Positions 1 to 5,230 of a stretch of 5,715 bases of DNA are shown here, piece by piece. Location: assembly GCA_030604545.1 (NCBI GenBank), contig JAUVVS010000160.1:1-5715 (forward strand), in the 5' to 3' direction. This stretch comes from Deltaproteobacteria bacterium (GTDB lineage Bacteria > Desulfobacterota > Desulfobacteria > Desulfobacterales > JAUVVS01). Each line of letters begins with the position of its first letter. Position 1 is the first letter of the stretch. The position numbers and the translations under genes are program-made. The notes below the pieces were generated by a model. The model searched no databases, was not told where the DNA came from, and was given only the letters and a program-made list of their open reading frames with translations.

Positions 1-51
1 GAAATCATCCCTGAATTTGTAAAAGAGGTTAAAAAGCTTGTAGGGGCTTGA
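1..51 (+). CDS. C-terminal end of an unidentified gene (partial)
   Basis: Frame 1 is open from the window edge and ends in TGA at 49-51. It gives the 16 residues EIIPEFVKEVKKLVGA, which look like a charged amphipathic C-terminal helix. The final Val-Gly-Ala-stop codons lie inside the first hairpin repeat (which begins at 40), so the repeat appears to have supplied the end of this protein. The piece is too short to identify a family, and the open frame could be chance. It would converge on the methyltransferase gene across the repeat array. Confidence 0.35.
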   Translation, partial: EIIPEFVKEVKKLVGA

Positions 52-212
52 TTTATCAAGCCCACCTTATGAAGATAAAAAGGAATTGCAGGGGTTTGAC
101 TCATCAAACCCACCTTTTAATTATTTGTAGGGGCTTGATTTATCAAGCCCAGCTTATGGAAATAGAAAGGAATCGTAGGGGTTTGATTCATCAACCCTAA
201 ATTATAATTTGT
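40..212. repeat. Composite hairpin repeat array, two tandem ~87 bp units
   Basis: Four inverted repeats are visible. Hairpin 1 (44-63) is GGGCTTGATTTATCAAGCCC, a 9 bp stem with a TT loop. Hairpin 2 (92-111) has GGGTTTGA/TCAAACCC arms. Hairpin 3 (131-150) is identical to hairpin 1. Hairpin 4 (179-197) matches hairpin 2 but has lost one A in the right arm. Starts at 40, 88, 127 and 175 give spacings of 48, 39 and 48, and the linkers also match (CTTATG followed by an A-rich stretch and AGGAAT). The array is therefore a tandem duplication of a two-hairpin unit with an 87 bp period. The C/G and T/A stem versions are compensatory changes, which argues that the folded form matters. The pattern resembles REP-type intergenic palindromes. 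No U-run follows the stems, so they are not classical terminators. The array lies between convergent genes. Confidence 0.85.
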
Positions 213-715
213 GAATCTGACTTTTTGTAACTAATTGAAATCCCGGACCAGCTTGAACGGTCAATGGTTGTTTCCATATTAGGTAGGCTTCTTAAATATT
301 CGATAAATTCTCTTATACCGCGCGTACGTCTGCTCGATACATTATGAGCGGTGAAACAGCCGTCCACTTCAAGTTTTGGCAACAATAATTTTAGATAATT
401 TTTATACCAATTCTTATCTGCATCCACAAAAACAAAATCAAAAGGTCCTTTAAGTTTTGGCACCAGCTCATGAGCATCAGCAAGTCTGGCATCTATGTAA
501 TTGCTAAGACCAGCTTCTTTGAAATTCTCTAATGCATTTTTGTAGCGATATTCATTTATTTCTACTGTGATAAGCTTGCCGCCTGTTTTGCTGAGTGCCC
601 AGGCAATCCATATCGCTGAATGGCCAGTAGATGTTCCTATCTCAAGCGCCTTCTTGTAATTATTTTTAATGATAAGATCGAATAGCACCTCTCCATCAGC
701 CCATGAAATGTTCAT
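197..715 (-). CDS. SAM-dependent O-methyltransferase-like catalytic ORF; gene probably begins at 871 with an in-frame TGA
   Basis: The 172-residue product is a class I methyltransferase of the COG4122/Methyltransf_24 type. Motif I is EIGTSTG (residues 25-31), the acidic residue ending strand 2 is Glu52, and FDFVFVDADKNWYKNY (92-107) is the metal/substrate segment typical of the caffeoyl-CoA/catechol O-methyltransferase group. The later Asp-Asn metal pair is replaced by His124-Asn125 (TAHNV). The C-terminus GISISYKK is followed by a tail SDSQIII that overlaps the repeat array, and the TAG stop directly abuts hairpin 4. ATG 715 has GGAG four bases upstream, so it could start translation. However, the same frame continues upstream as W-R-D, one TGA codon, then a signal-peptide segment to ATG 871. 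From memory, relatives carry a comparable W-R-D-x-N segment before the DG motif, so the natural gene is probably 871-197. The substrate is unknown. The gene lies 128 bp downstream of the permease on the same strand, with its own promoter candidate. Confidence 0.85.
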   Translation of the reverse strand: MNISWADGEVLFDLIIKNNYKKALEIGTSTGHSAIWIAWALSKTGGKLITVEINEYRYKNALENFKEAGLSNYIDARLADAHELVPKLKGPFDFVFVDADKNWYKNYLKLLLPKLEVDGCFTAHNVSSRRTRGIREFIEYLRSLPNMETTIDRSSWSGISISYKKSDSQIII

Positions 716-727
716 ATCTCTCCATCA
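691..727 (-). other. In-frame UGA with weak bacterial SECIS-like hairpin
   Basis: Downstream of the UGA (725-727), reading on the minus strand, bases 708-691 (TTTCATGGGCTGATGGAG) can fold as a 6 bp stem, two of its pairs being G-U, around the loop GGGCTG. The loop begins 23 bases after the UGA and starts with G. This fits the usual description of bacterial SECIS elements: apical loop roughly 16-37 bases from UGA, with a G among its first two bases. The stem is short and weak, so chance is quite possible. A competing ATGAA/TTCAT hairpin lies between. Confidence 0.2.
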
Positions 728-871
728 GCATCTCATGCTTTCGAGAAAACTCCTTACTTTCTCATCAGTACCTTGAGTCTCTTCAAGCCCGGGGGAATAT
801 CCGGGCACAACCAACAGACTTAAGCATAATAATAAAAAAATTAGGGAATTAGAGTTAGATCTGTGTTTCAT
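725..871 (-). CDS. Signal-peptide segment of the methyltransferase gene, ending at in-frame TGA
   Basis: ATG 871 is preceded by GAGGT (876-880) at a 4-base spacing, a better ribosome site than that of the downstream ATG. It encodes 48 residues: a basic N-region (MKHR), a hydrophobic core LIFLLLCLSLLVV (residues 10-22), a likely cleavage region near PGYS, then a polar stretch containing DEKVRSFLESMRC. Codon 49 is TGA (725-727). The next codons, in exactly the same frame, read W-R-D-M-N and enter the methyltransferase. This is therefore one 224-codon reading frame with a single UGA and no frameshift. UGA could be selenocysteine next to Cys48, a nonsense mutation (CGA to TGA would restore Arg), an assembly error, or a true stop with restart at ATG 715, 9 bases further on. 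The standalone 48-residue product has no recognisable function of its own. Confidence 0.65.
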   Translation of the reverse strand: MKHRSNSNSLIFLLLCLSLLVVPGYSPGLEETQGTDEKVRSFLESMRC

Positions 872-875
872 TTCA

Positions 876-880
876 ACCTC
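876..880 (-). promoter_or_regulatory. Ribosome binding site GAGGT for ATG 871
   Basis: Minus-strand GAGGT is followed by TGAA and then ATG at 871. It decides the choice of the upstream start for the methyltransferase reading frame. Confidence 0.6.
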
Positions 881-919
881 GTAATACTATAAACTTCTGG
901 CATTTTCAAAAAGGTGCCC

Positions 920-949
920 AATATATGAAATTCAATCTATCATTGTCAG
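920..949 (-). promoter_or_regulatory. Sigma70-like promoter for the methyltransferase gene
   Basis: On the minus strand, CTGACA (949-944; five of six consensus bases) is separated by 18 bases from TATATT (925-920; five of six). This puts a start site near 913 and a leader of about 42 bases before ATG 871. It supports transcription that includes the signal-peptide segment and the UGA codon, independent of the upstream permease. Confidence 0.5.
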
Positions 950-999
950 CGACAAAAAGGAAAGCAGCAATCTCTTAAAAGAAATCAATCCACTTTTTC

Positions 1000-2358
1000 C
1001 TATTTTCCATATCTTCTTTTAAAAATAAAATATGCTGGAATTCCCACTGCCACAGTTAAGATTGCAATCGAAGAAGGACCCGGACGTTCAAGAAAACCCA
1101 GGGTAAGAATCGAAACACCTGCAATTATATACATGATTGGAATAACGGGATAACCCGGCATTTTATATTCGCTTTTCTTTAAATGCCTTAATTTAAAAAC
1201 GCCGATTACGGCAAGAATCGGAAAGATTCCAAGGGAAAAGCCCATATAGGTCAATATCTGTTCAAAAGTTCCTGATAATACTATGACAATTGCAATTACA
1301 CATTGCAGAATTATTGATTTTGATGGGACACGATGGACACCGTGAACCTCTGAGACAAACCTGAAAAAATATCCGTCTTTAGCCATCGAGTAATAAACTC
1401 TCGGACCGAGAATGATAAAAGCGCTTAAAGAAGAAAAAAGAGCAAAAGATATAAGGACTGAAAAAAGACTCTCAAAGGATTTACCGAATAAATTCCCTAC
1501 GGCCAGTCCTCCTATCGAAAGGACTCCGCTCATATTCTCCGGCGAAACGGCATACACATAAAATAGATTCAAGCCAAAATAAAGAAGTATGACTATTCCT
1601 GTTCCCAGTATCAAAGAAAACGGCAGGTTTTTCCTCGGGTTTTTTATTTCGGATCCTATGTAGGCTGATGCATTCCATCCGCTGTAGGCAAACATTATCC
1701 ACATCAAAGAAAGACCTAAGGTCTTCCATCCCCCAAAATCAAAACTGAAGTCATTTCCTTGATAGAAATGATTGAAGCTCCCTTTTCCGAATGAAAACCC
1801 TATAAATATAAGAACTGCTATTAGGCCGACTTTTAACAATGTTAGAAAATTCTGCACTTTTGAACCAAACACAATCCCTCTGAGATGAATAAAGGTAAAT
1901 AGTATGATGGCAAGGATTGAATAAAGCTTTTTAAGAATCGCAGCTTCAAGAGCGCCTTCAAAAATTCCCAGGCTTAGAAGCTGGGGAAAAGCTCTGGTTA
2001 AGTATTCAGTAAATCCTATTGCAGAGGCAGCGATAGGAGCAGAAAAACCGACAAAAAAGGAGACCCAACCGCTTAAAAAACCAGACAGAGGATTAAATAG
2101 CTTCGAAAGGAATATATATTCTCCCCCTGCATAGGGGATTGCTGCGCCGAGTTCGCTGTAGCATAGAGCACCGCAAAGCGCGATTATTCCCCCTACAATC
2201 CACAATAAAATCATTAAAAAAGGATTGCGCAGGTCTGCAATTAAGAGTCCGGATGTTGTAAAGATTCCGGCTCCAATCATGTTTGCTACGACAATGTTGG
2301 TTACCGGGAAAAGCCCGAGTCTTCTTACCAGTCCATTTTCCAGATTTTTTTCAGCCAT
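1000..2358 (-). CDS. Amino-acid permease, APC superfamily (LAT/PotE-like)
   Basis: This 452-residue inner-membrane protein is probably a secondary transporter for amino acids (uptake or exchange). It has about 12 hydrophobic segments, near residues 17-40, 47-68, 92-114, 145-163, 171-189, 212-232, 247-270, 295-320, 347-363, 366-389, 404-422 and 428-446. Family signatures are MIGAGIF (27-33) in the unwound first helix, where the substrate backbone is bound, ELGAAIPYAGGEY (69-81), and YSGWNASAYIGSEIKNPRKN (225-244). The length is normal for COG0531-type permeases. The stop is TAG. The start fits the family's short cytoplasmic N-terminus, although its ribosome site is weak (GGA nine bases upstream). 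It is divergent from the exported metallopeptidase, so a role in taking up released amino acids is possible but only inferred. Substrate specificity cannot be read from the sequence. Confidence 0.92.
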   Translation of the reverse strand: MAEKNLENGLVRRLGLFPVTNIVVANMIGAGIFTTSGLLIADLRNPFLMILLWIVGGIIALCGALCYSELGAAIPYAGGEYIFLSKLFNPLSGFLSGWVSFFVGFSAPIAASAIGFTEYLTRAFPQLLSLGIFEGALEAAILKKLYSILAIILFTFIHLRGIVFGSKVQNFLTLLKVGLIAVLIFIGFSFGKGSFNHFYQGNDFSFDFGGWKTLGLSLMWIMFAYSGWNASAYIGSEIKNPRKNLPFSLILGTGIVILLYFGLNLFYVYAVSPENMSGVLSIGGLAVGNLFGKSFESLFSVLISFALFSSLSAFIILGPRVYYSMAKDGYFFRFVSEVHGVHRVPSKSIILQCVIAIVIVLSGTFEQILTYMGFSLGIFPILAVIGVFKLRHLKKSEYKMPGYPVIPIMYIIAGVSILTLGFLERPGPSSIAILTVAVGIPAYFIFKRRYGK

Positions 2359-2415
2359 AATAAATTGTCCAAAAGAAACTTCTCTATCCTAAAGTTGGGG
2401 CAAACCAAAAGCACT

Positions 2416-2424
2416 ATTTTAGCA
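2416..2424 (-). promoter_or_regulatory. Candidate extended -10 promoter for the permease
   Basis: Minus-strand TGCTAAAAT is an extended -10 (TGn plus TAAAAT, five of six consensus bases), placing a start near 2409 and a leader of about 50 bases. No convincing -35 box is present. Confidence 0.35.
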
Positions 2425-2435
2425 AGTTCTTCTTA

Positions 2436-2467
2436 TCATTGCGAGGAGCACTGAGAAGCTGCAATCT
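2436..2467. repeat. Solitary palindromic repeat relic (TCATTGCGAGGAGC...GCAATCT)
   Basis: The arms ATTGC (2438-2442) and GCAAT (2461-2465) bracket GAGGAGCACTGAGAAGCT, with further partial pairing of GAGC with AGCT inside. Similar TCATTGCGAGG...GCAATCT elements recur in many environmental bacterial genomes (from memory). Only one copy is in this window, so repetition here is not demonstrated. Confidence 0.4.
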
Positions 2468-2483
2468 AATTATGTTTTTTACG

Positions 2484-2550
2484 CAGGGGGTTTGATTCAT
2501 CAAATCCACCTTTTAATTATTTGTAGGGGTTTGATTTATCAAACCCACCT
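2484..2550. repeat. Second copy of the hairpin repeat (two hairpins)
   Basis: Hairpin 5 (2488-2507) has arms GGGTTTGA/TCAAATCC with one G-T wobble. Hairpin 6 (2527-2546) is GGGTTTGATTTATCAAACCC with a 9 bp stem. The sequence from hairpin 5 into hairpin 6 shares CCACCTTTTAATTATTTG and then TAGGGG with 110-133 of the first array. This is the same element in the same hairpin order, 2.4 kb away. It lies upstream of the permease, so copies of the element bracket the permease-methyltransferase pair. Confidence 0.85.
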
Positions 2551-2584
2551 TATTCAGAATTGTAAATACCTTGTTTTGTCAAGA

Positions 2585-2638
2585 TTGAAGGCCTGACTAC
2601 TTTTGTTGACAGAGTTGAAGACCCTAACTCTTTTATTG
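2585..2638. repeat. Diverged 24 bp direct repeat, 30 bp period
   Basis: TTGAAGGCCTGACTACTTTT (from 2585) and TTGAAGACCCTAACTCTTTT (from 2615) align over 24 bases with about 17 identities and are each preceded by TTTTGT. This resembles decayed TTGAAG-CCTGAC repeats seen beside transposon relics in other genomes (memory, not verified). The second copy follows a TTGACA hexamer at 2606-2611 that has no good -10 partner. Confidence 0.35.
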
Positions 2639-2649
2639 GGATTTTGCAT

Positions 2650-2676
2650 TTGACCTCAATTTTTTCTTATGATAAT
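2650..2676 (+). promoter_or_regulatory. Weak candidate promoter upstream of the peptidase
   Basis: TTGACC (2650-2655) is followed, after a short 15-base spacer, by GATAAT (2671-2676). It would give a leader of about 130 bases containing the palindromes at 2720-2757 and would keep the peptidase ribosome site in the mRNA. The spacing is suboptimal. Confidence 0.25.
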
Positions 2677-2719
2677 AGTTCGAGACTAAATGAATAGCTT
2701 TTTTTCTCATTTGGGATCG

Positions 2720-2757
2720 CCTCAAATTTGAGGAATATTTGAATTGCCAGCGCAATT
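2720..2757. promoter_or_regulatory. Operator-like palindromes upstream of the peptidase
   Basis: CCTCAAATTTGAGG (2720-2733) is a perfect 14 bp palindrome. Nine bases on, AATTGC-CAGC-GCAATT (2742-2757) is a 6 bp stem with a four-base loop. They sit 31-68 bases upstream of the TATAAT at 2788, a position suited to a regulator binding site, or within the leader if the 2650 promoter is used. No regulator is encoded nearby. Confidence 0.4.
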
Positions 2758-2787
2758 GATTGGTTACAGGAAACATTAACATTCCCC

Positions 2788-2801
2788 TATAATTAGAGGA
2801 G
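2788..2801 (+). promoter_or_regulatory. TATAAT box overlapping the peptidase leader, with ribosome site AGGAG
   Basis: TATAAT (2788-2793) is a perfect -10 hexamer with only weak -35 options (GTTACA at 2763, 19-base spacer). The ribosome site AGGAG (2797-2801) lies 10 bases before ATG 2812. If the -10 is used, transcription would begin around 2800, within AGGAG. The two signals therefore conflict, and an upstream promoter may drive the translated mRNA. Confidence 0.45.
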
Positions 2802-2811
2802 AGACCAAAGC

Positions 2812-5013
2812 ATGTATAGATTAATTTTTTTATCAGTCCGGACCTGGTTTGCCATAGTGATGGTTTTGATAATTACTTTTAACGCTAGTGTGGCAAATCC
2901 GGGAACCGTATATGACTTCAAGAGAGTCAAATGTGAGTCAAATCTAGGCGTTGACGTCAATGAAAAGACTGAGGTTACAAACCATAATATTTCAATCGAA
3001 CTTTTTCCAGCGGATCATACATTCAGAGCTAAGGATGAAATGCTACTAAAAAACCAAGGAGAATTCATCTCTCTTAATTTAAACAAGGGTTTTAAGATAA
3101 AGTCGGCTAAACTGGACGGCAAAGAAGCAAAGTTTCAGTTTGACAGGGCAGCCTATAAGAACAAGTTAAAAAAGCTTGACGACGATAATGTTGCATCAAA
3201 TTTCAGCAGAGCAGGGGTAGTAAAGATTGATACAAAAAGGACCGGAGAACATGTCCTCATTTTAGATTACGAGGGCTTGCTCTATGAGGCGCCCTTTGCC
3301 TCGCAGTTCTCTCGTGAATATATTGCAAGCCAAACCTCAGGTATAATCAGTGAGCAGGGGGTGTTTCTGTCTCCTGAGTCATTCTGGTATCCCAGGGGCG
3401 ATGAGGGGATGAGCCGCTTTGAGGTCCATACAACTACACCTCTTGGATATGAAACTGTAACTCAAGGAACAAGACAGAGCCATGAAATAAAAGGAGATAA
3501 ATTGATTGTTAAATGGAAGAATAATCAGCTTTCAGATTCCCTCTATCTTCAAGCAGGCCCGTATGAGATTCAAGAGGATGGGATAGAAGGCATAAAAATT
3601 TACACTTACTTTTTCCCTGGCGCCAGCAAACTTGCATCTCTCTACCTTAATAAGTCGAAACAGTACATCGCAATGTACAACAAACTTCTCGGGAAATATC
3701 CTTATGGTAAATTCGCGGTTATCGAAAACTTTTTTGAAACCGGCTATGGGATGCCTTCCTGGACGCTTCTTGGAAGAACAGTTGTCCGCCTGCCATTTAT
3801 TCCCGACACATCCCTGCCGCATGAAATCTGTCACAACTGGTGGGGTAACGGCGTTTTTGTAGACTATTCTAATGGAAACTGGTGTGAAGGTCTGACCGTT
3901 TATTGTGCCGATTACCTGCTTAAGAAAAAAACAACGCCTGGCGGTGACATTGACTACCGTAGACAAATCAATCGCGATTATGCAAGTTATGTTAGAAAGA
4001 ATAACGACTTCCCGCTCACCGAATTCCGTTCCCGCCATAATCCTGCCACCCGGGCAGTTGGATACGGAAAAACCATGATGATCTTTCACCAATTGCAGCG
4101 TATGGTGGGCGAGGATAAATTTTTTAAAACTTTACGACGGTTGATGGCAGAGTACAAATTCAAAAAAGCGACGTGGAAGGATATTCTTGGCATTTTCGAA
4201 GATGAATGTGGAGAAAAACTTGATAATTTCTATGAGCTTTGGGTTAAGCGTACTGGTGCACCGGTGTTGAGGCTTAAAAATGTGAGAGCAGTCCCGGAAA
4301 AAGACAAAGCCTTTGCGGTTTCTTTTGAAATTATTCAGGAAGGTGAGCCGTATGATCTTGATGTTCCGGTTTTGATCAGAACCGAAGGGGAGGAGATACG
4401 CAAATCCTTAAAGGTGAATGATTCGAGGAAAGAATTTAAAATCCTACTTGACTCAAAACCTGTCTGGCTCGAAATAGATCCCGATCACCACCTTTTCCGC
4501 AGGCTTTACCCAGAGGAGATCCCGCCCTCCATTGCCAAGGTTTTTGGTTCAGAAAAACAGCTTATCGTGCTGCCAGCCGGAGCGGATGCTGAAAGGCTTA
4601 AACAGTACAGAGCCACAGCACAAATGATTAACAAGACCAAAACGGGGGTGATTAAAACAGATGCGGAAGTAAAAACTGAAGAATTAGGCGCAAGTTCGAT
4701 CATTCTTTTCGGCCCTGCATCTGAGGGGCTTTTGCTTGTAGATTTTTTAAGCGGCGTTCTGCGTGATGCCCCATGGAAGGCGGATCTGGCTAGCAAGGAT
4801 GATGCTGGGAGTGTTGTGGTTTATGATCACCCCACGAATGATGAATACGGCGTTATGGTAATTGGAGGGAACAGTAAGAATGATGTGCTCTCGATAGTCC
4901 GTAAGCTGCCTCACTATGGAAAATACAGTTATCTACTTTTTCACGGTGAGACCAATGTTGTCAAAGGGATTTGGGAAGTTAAGTCGAGCCCTTTAATATA
5001 TGTTTTCGAATAA
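2812..5013 (+). CDS. Exported M1-like zinc metallopeptidase
   Basis: This 733-residue protein has a signal peptide (hydrophobic core about residues 12-23, likely cleavage after Ser-Val-Ala28), so it acts in the periplasm or at the cell surface. The N-terminal beta domain (about 50-260) resembles the M1 saddle domain. The catalytic domain (about 265-480) has the zinc motif HEICH (337-341) followed by WWGN, with the third ligand in NWCEG (Glu359). The spacing is HEXXH-X17-E rather than the usual X18. The M1 exopeptidase motif GAMEN is replaced by GYGMPSW (311-317). Tyr418 in GYGKTMMIFHQL is the probable transition-state tyrosine. The C-terminal part (about 490-733) holds a beta domain and a Rossmann-like stretch (about 580-733, LIVLPAG, SSIILFGP, VMVIGGNSKNDV) that I cannot name. 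From memory, close relatives share ENFFETGYGMPS, VDY-GNWCEGLT and FPLTEFRSRH, so this is probably a coherent M1 subfamily rather than a decayed enzyme. It ends in TAA. Confidence 0.9.
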   Translation: MYRLIFLSVRTWFAIVMVLIITFNASVANPGTVYDFKRVKCESNLGVDVNEKTEVTNHNISIELFPADHTFRAKDEMLLKNQGEFISLNLNKGFKIKSAKLDGKEAKFQFDRAAYKNKLKKLDDDNVASNFSRAGVVKIDTKRTGEHVLILDYEGLLYEAPFASQFSREYIASQTSGIISEQGVFLSPESFWYPRGDEGMSRFEVHTTTPLGYETVTQGTRQSHEIKGDKLIVKWKNNQLSDSLYLQAGPYEIQEDGIEGIKIYTYFFPGASKLASLYLNKSKQYIAMYNKLLGKYPYGKFAVIENFFETGYGMPSWTLLGRTVVRLPFIPDTSLPHEICHNWWGNGVFVDYSNGNWCEGLTVYCADYLLKKKTTPGGDIDYRRQINRDYASYVRKNNDFPLTEFRSRHNPATRAVGYGKTMMIFHQLQRMVGEDKFFKTLRRLMAEYKFKKATWKDILGIFEDECGEKLDNFYELWVKRTGAPVLRLKNVRAVPEKDKAFAVSFEIIQEGEPYDLDVPVLIRTEGEEIRKSLKVNDSRKEFKILLDSKPVWLEIDPDHHLFRRLYPEEIPPSIAKVFGSEKQLIVLPAGADAERLKQYRATAQMINKTKTGVIKTDAEVKTEELGASSIILFGPASEGLLLVDFLSGVLRDAPWKADLASKDDAGSVVVYDHPTNDEYGVMVIGGNSKNDVLSIVRKLPHYGKYSYLLFHGETNVVKGIWEVKSSPLIYVFE

Positions 5014-5230
5014 AAAACGGAGAAAATCGTTGCACGCTAAAAAAGGAAATTACCATAAATTTTACGGGTCATCGGTAAGTCTTTTGCTTCTCAGTTTCGA
5101 GTATGCCAATTATTTTTAGCAAATAGTGATTTATTTTTTAATCTAATGTTGTATAATTAATGCATATAATTTAAATGTACAGATAAATGTTTGGGGAAAC
5201 CATTTTCTGAATTTTGATATAATAAATATT
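5014..5230 (+). other. AT-rich intergenic region, no gene seen
   Basis: This 217-base stretch contains no plausible ORF, no strong hairpin with a U-run after the peptidase stop, and no RNA gene I recognise. It holds TATAAT hexamers at 5152-5157, 5165-5170 and 5218-5223. Only the last has an extended -10 context. Confidence 0.5.
5215..5223 (+). promoter_or_regulatory. Extended -10 promoter giving a leaderless mRNA
   Basis: TGATATAAT is a perfect extended -10 (TGn plus TATAAT). The expected start site, about 7 bases downstream, falls at 5230-5231, on the ATG of the next gene. No purine-rich ribosome site exists in the bases before that ATG, which fits leaderless translation. No good -35 box is seen, as is common for extended -10 promoters. 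Confidence 0.5.

Noticed and set aside
40..200. CRISPR array
   Set aside because: The units are short hairpins of two alternating types with similar linkers, not identical repeats with unique spacers, and no cas gene is present.
725..727. Genome-wide reassignment of UGA to Trp or Gly
   Set aside because: The other complete genes here have no in-frame UGA in about 1,300 codons, and the partial genes at 1-51 and 5587-5715 end in TGA.
1481..1729. 82-residue minus-strand ORF inside the permease gene
   Set aside because: It lies in another frame of a clearly coding permease and has no recognisable domain. It is a shadow.
2606..2611. Perfect -35 hexamer TTGACA
   Set aside because: No acceptable -10 lies 16-19 bases downstream (the bases there are TCTTTTA), and it falls within the decayed direct repeat.
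3532..4092. 186-residue antisense ORF, with the 76-residue plus-frame ORF at 3632-3862
   Set aside because: Both lie within the catalytic domain of the peptidase, whose frame carries the conserved motifs. Their translations look random.
4506..4796. 96-residue antisense ORF in the peptidase 3' part
   Set aside because: Low-complexity Ser/Ala/Pro-rich translation opposite a good coding frame. It is a shadow.
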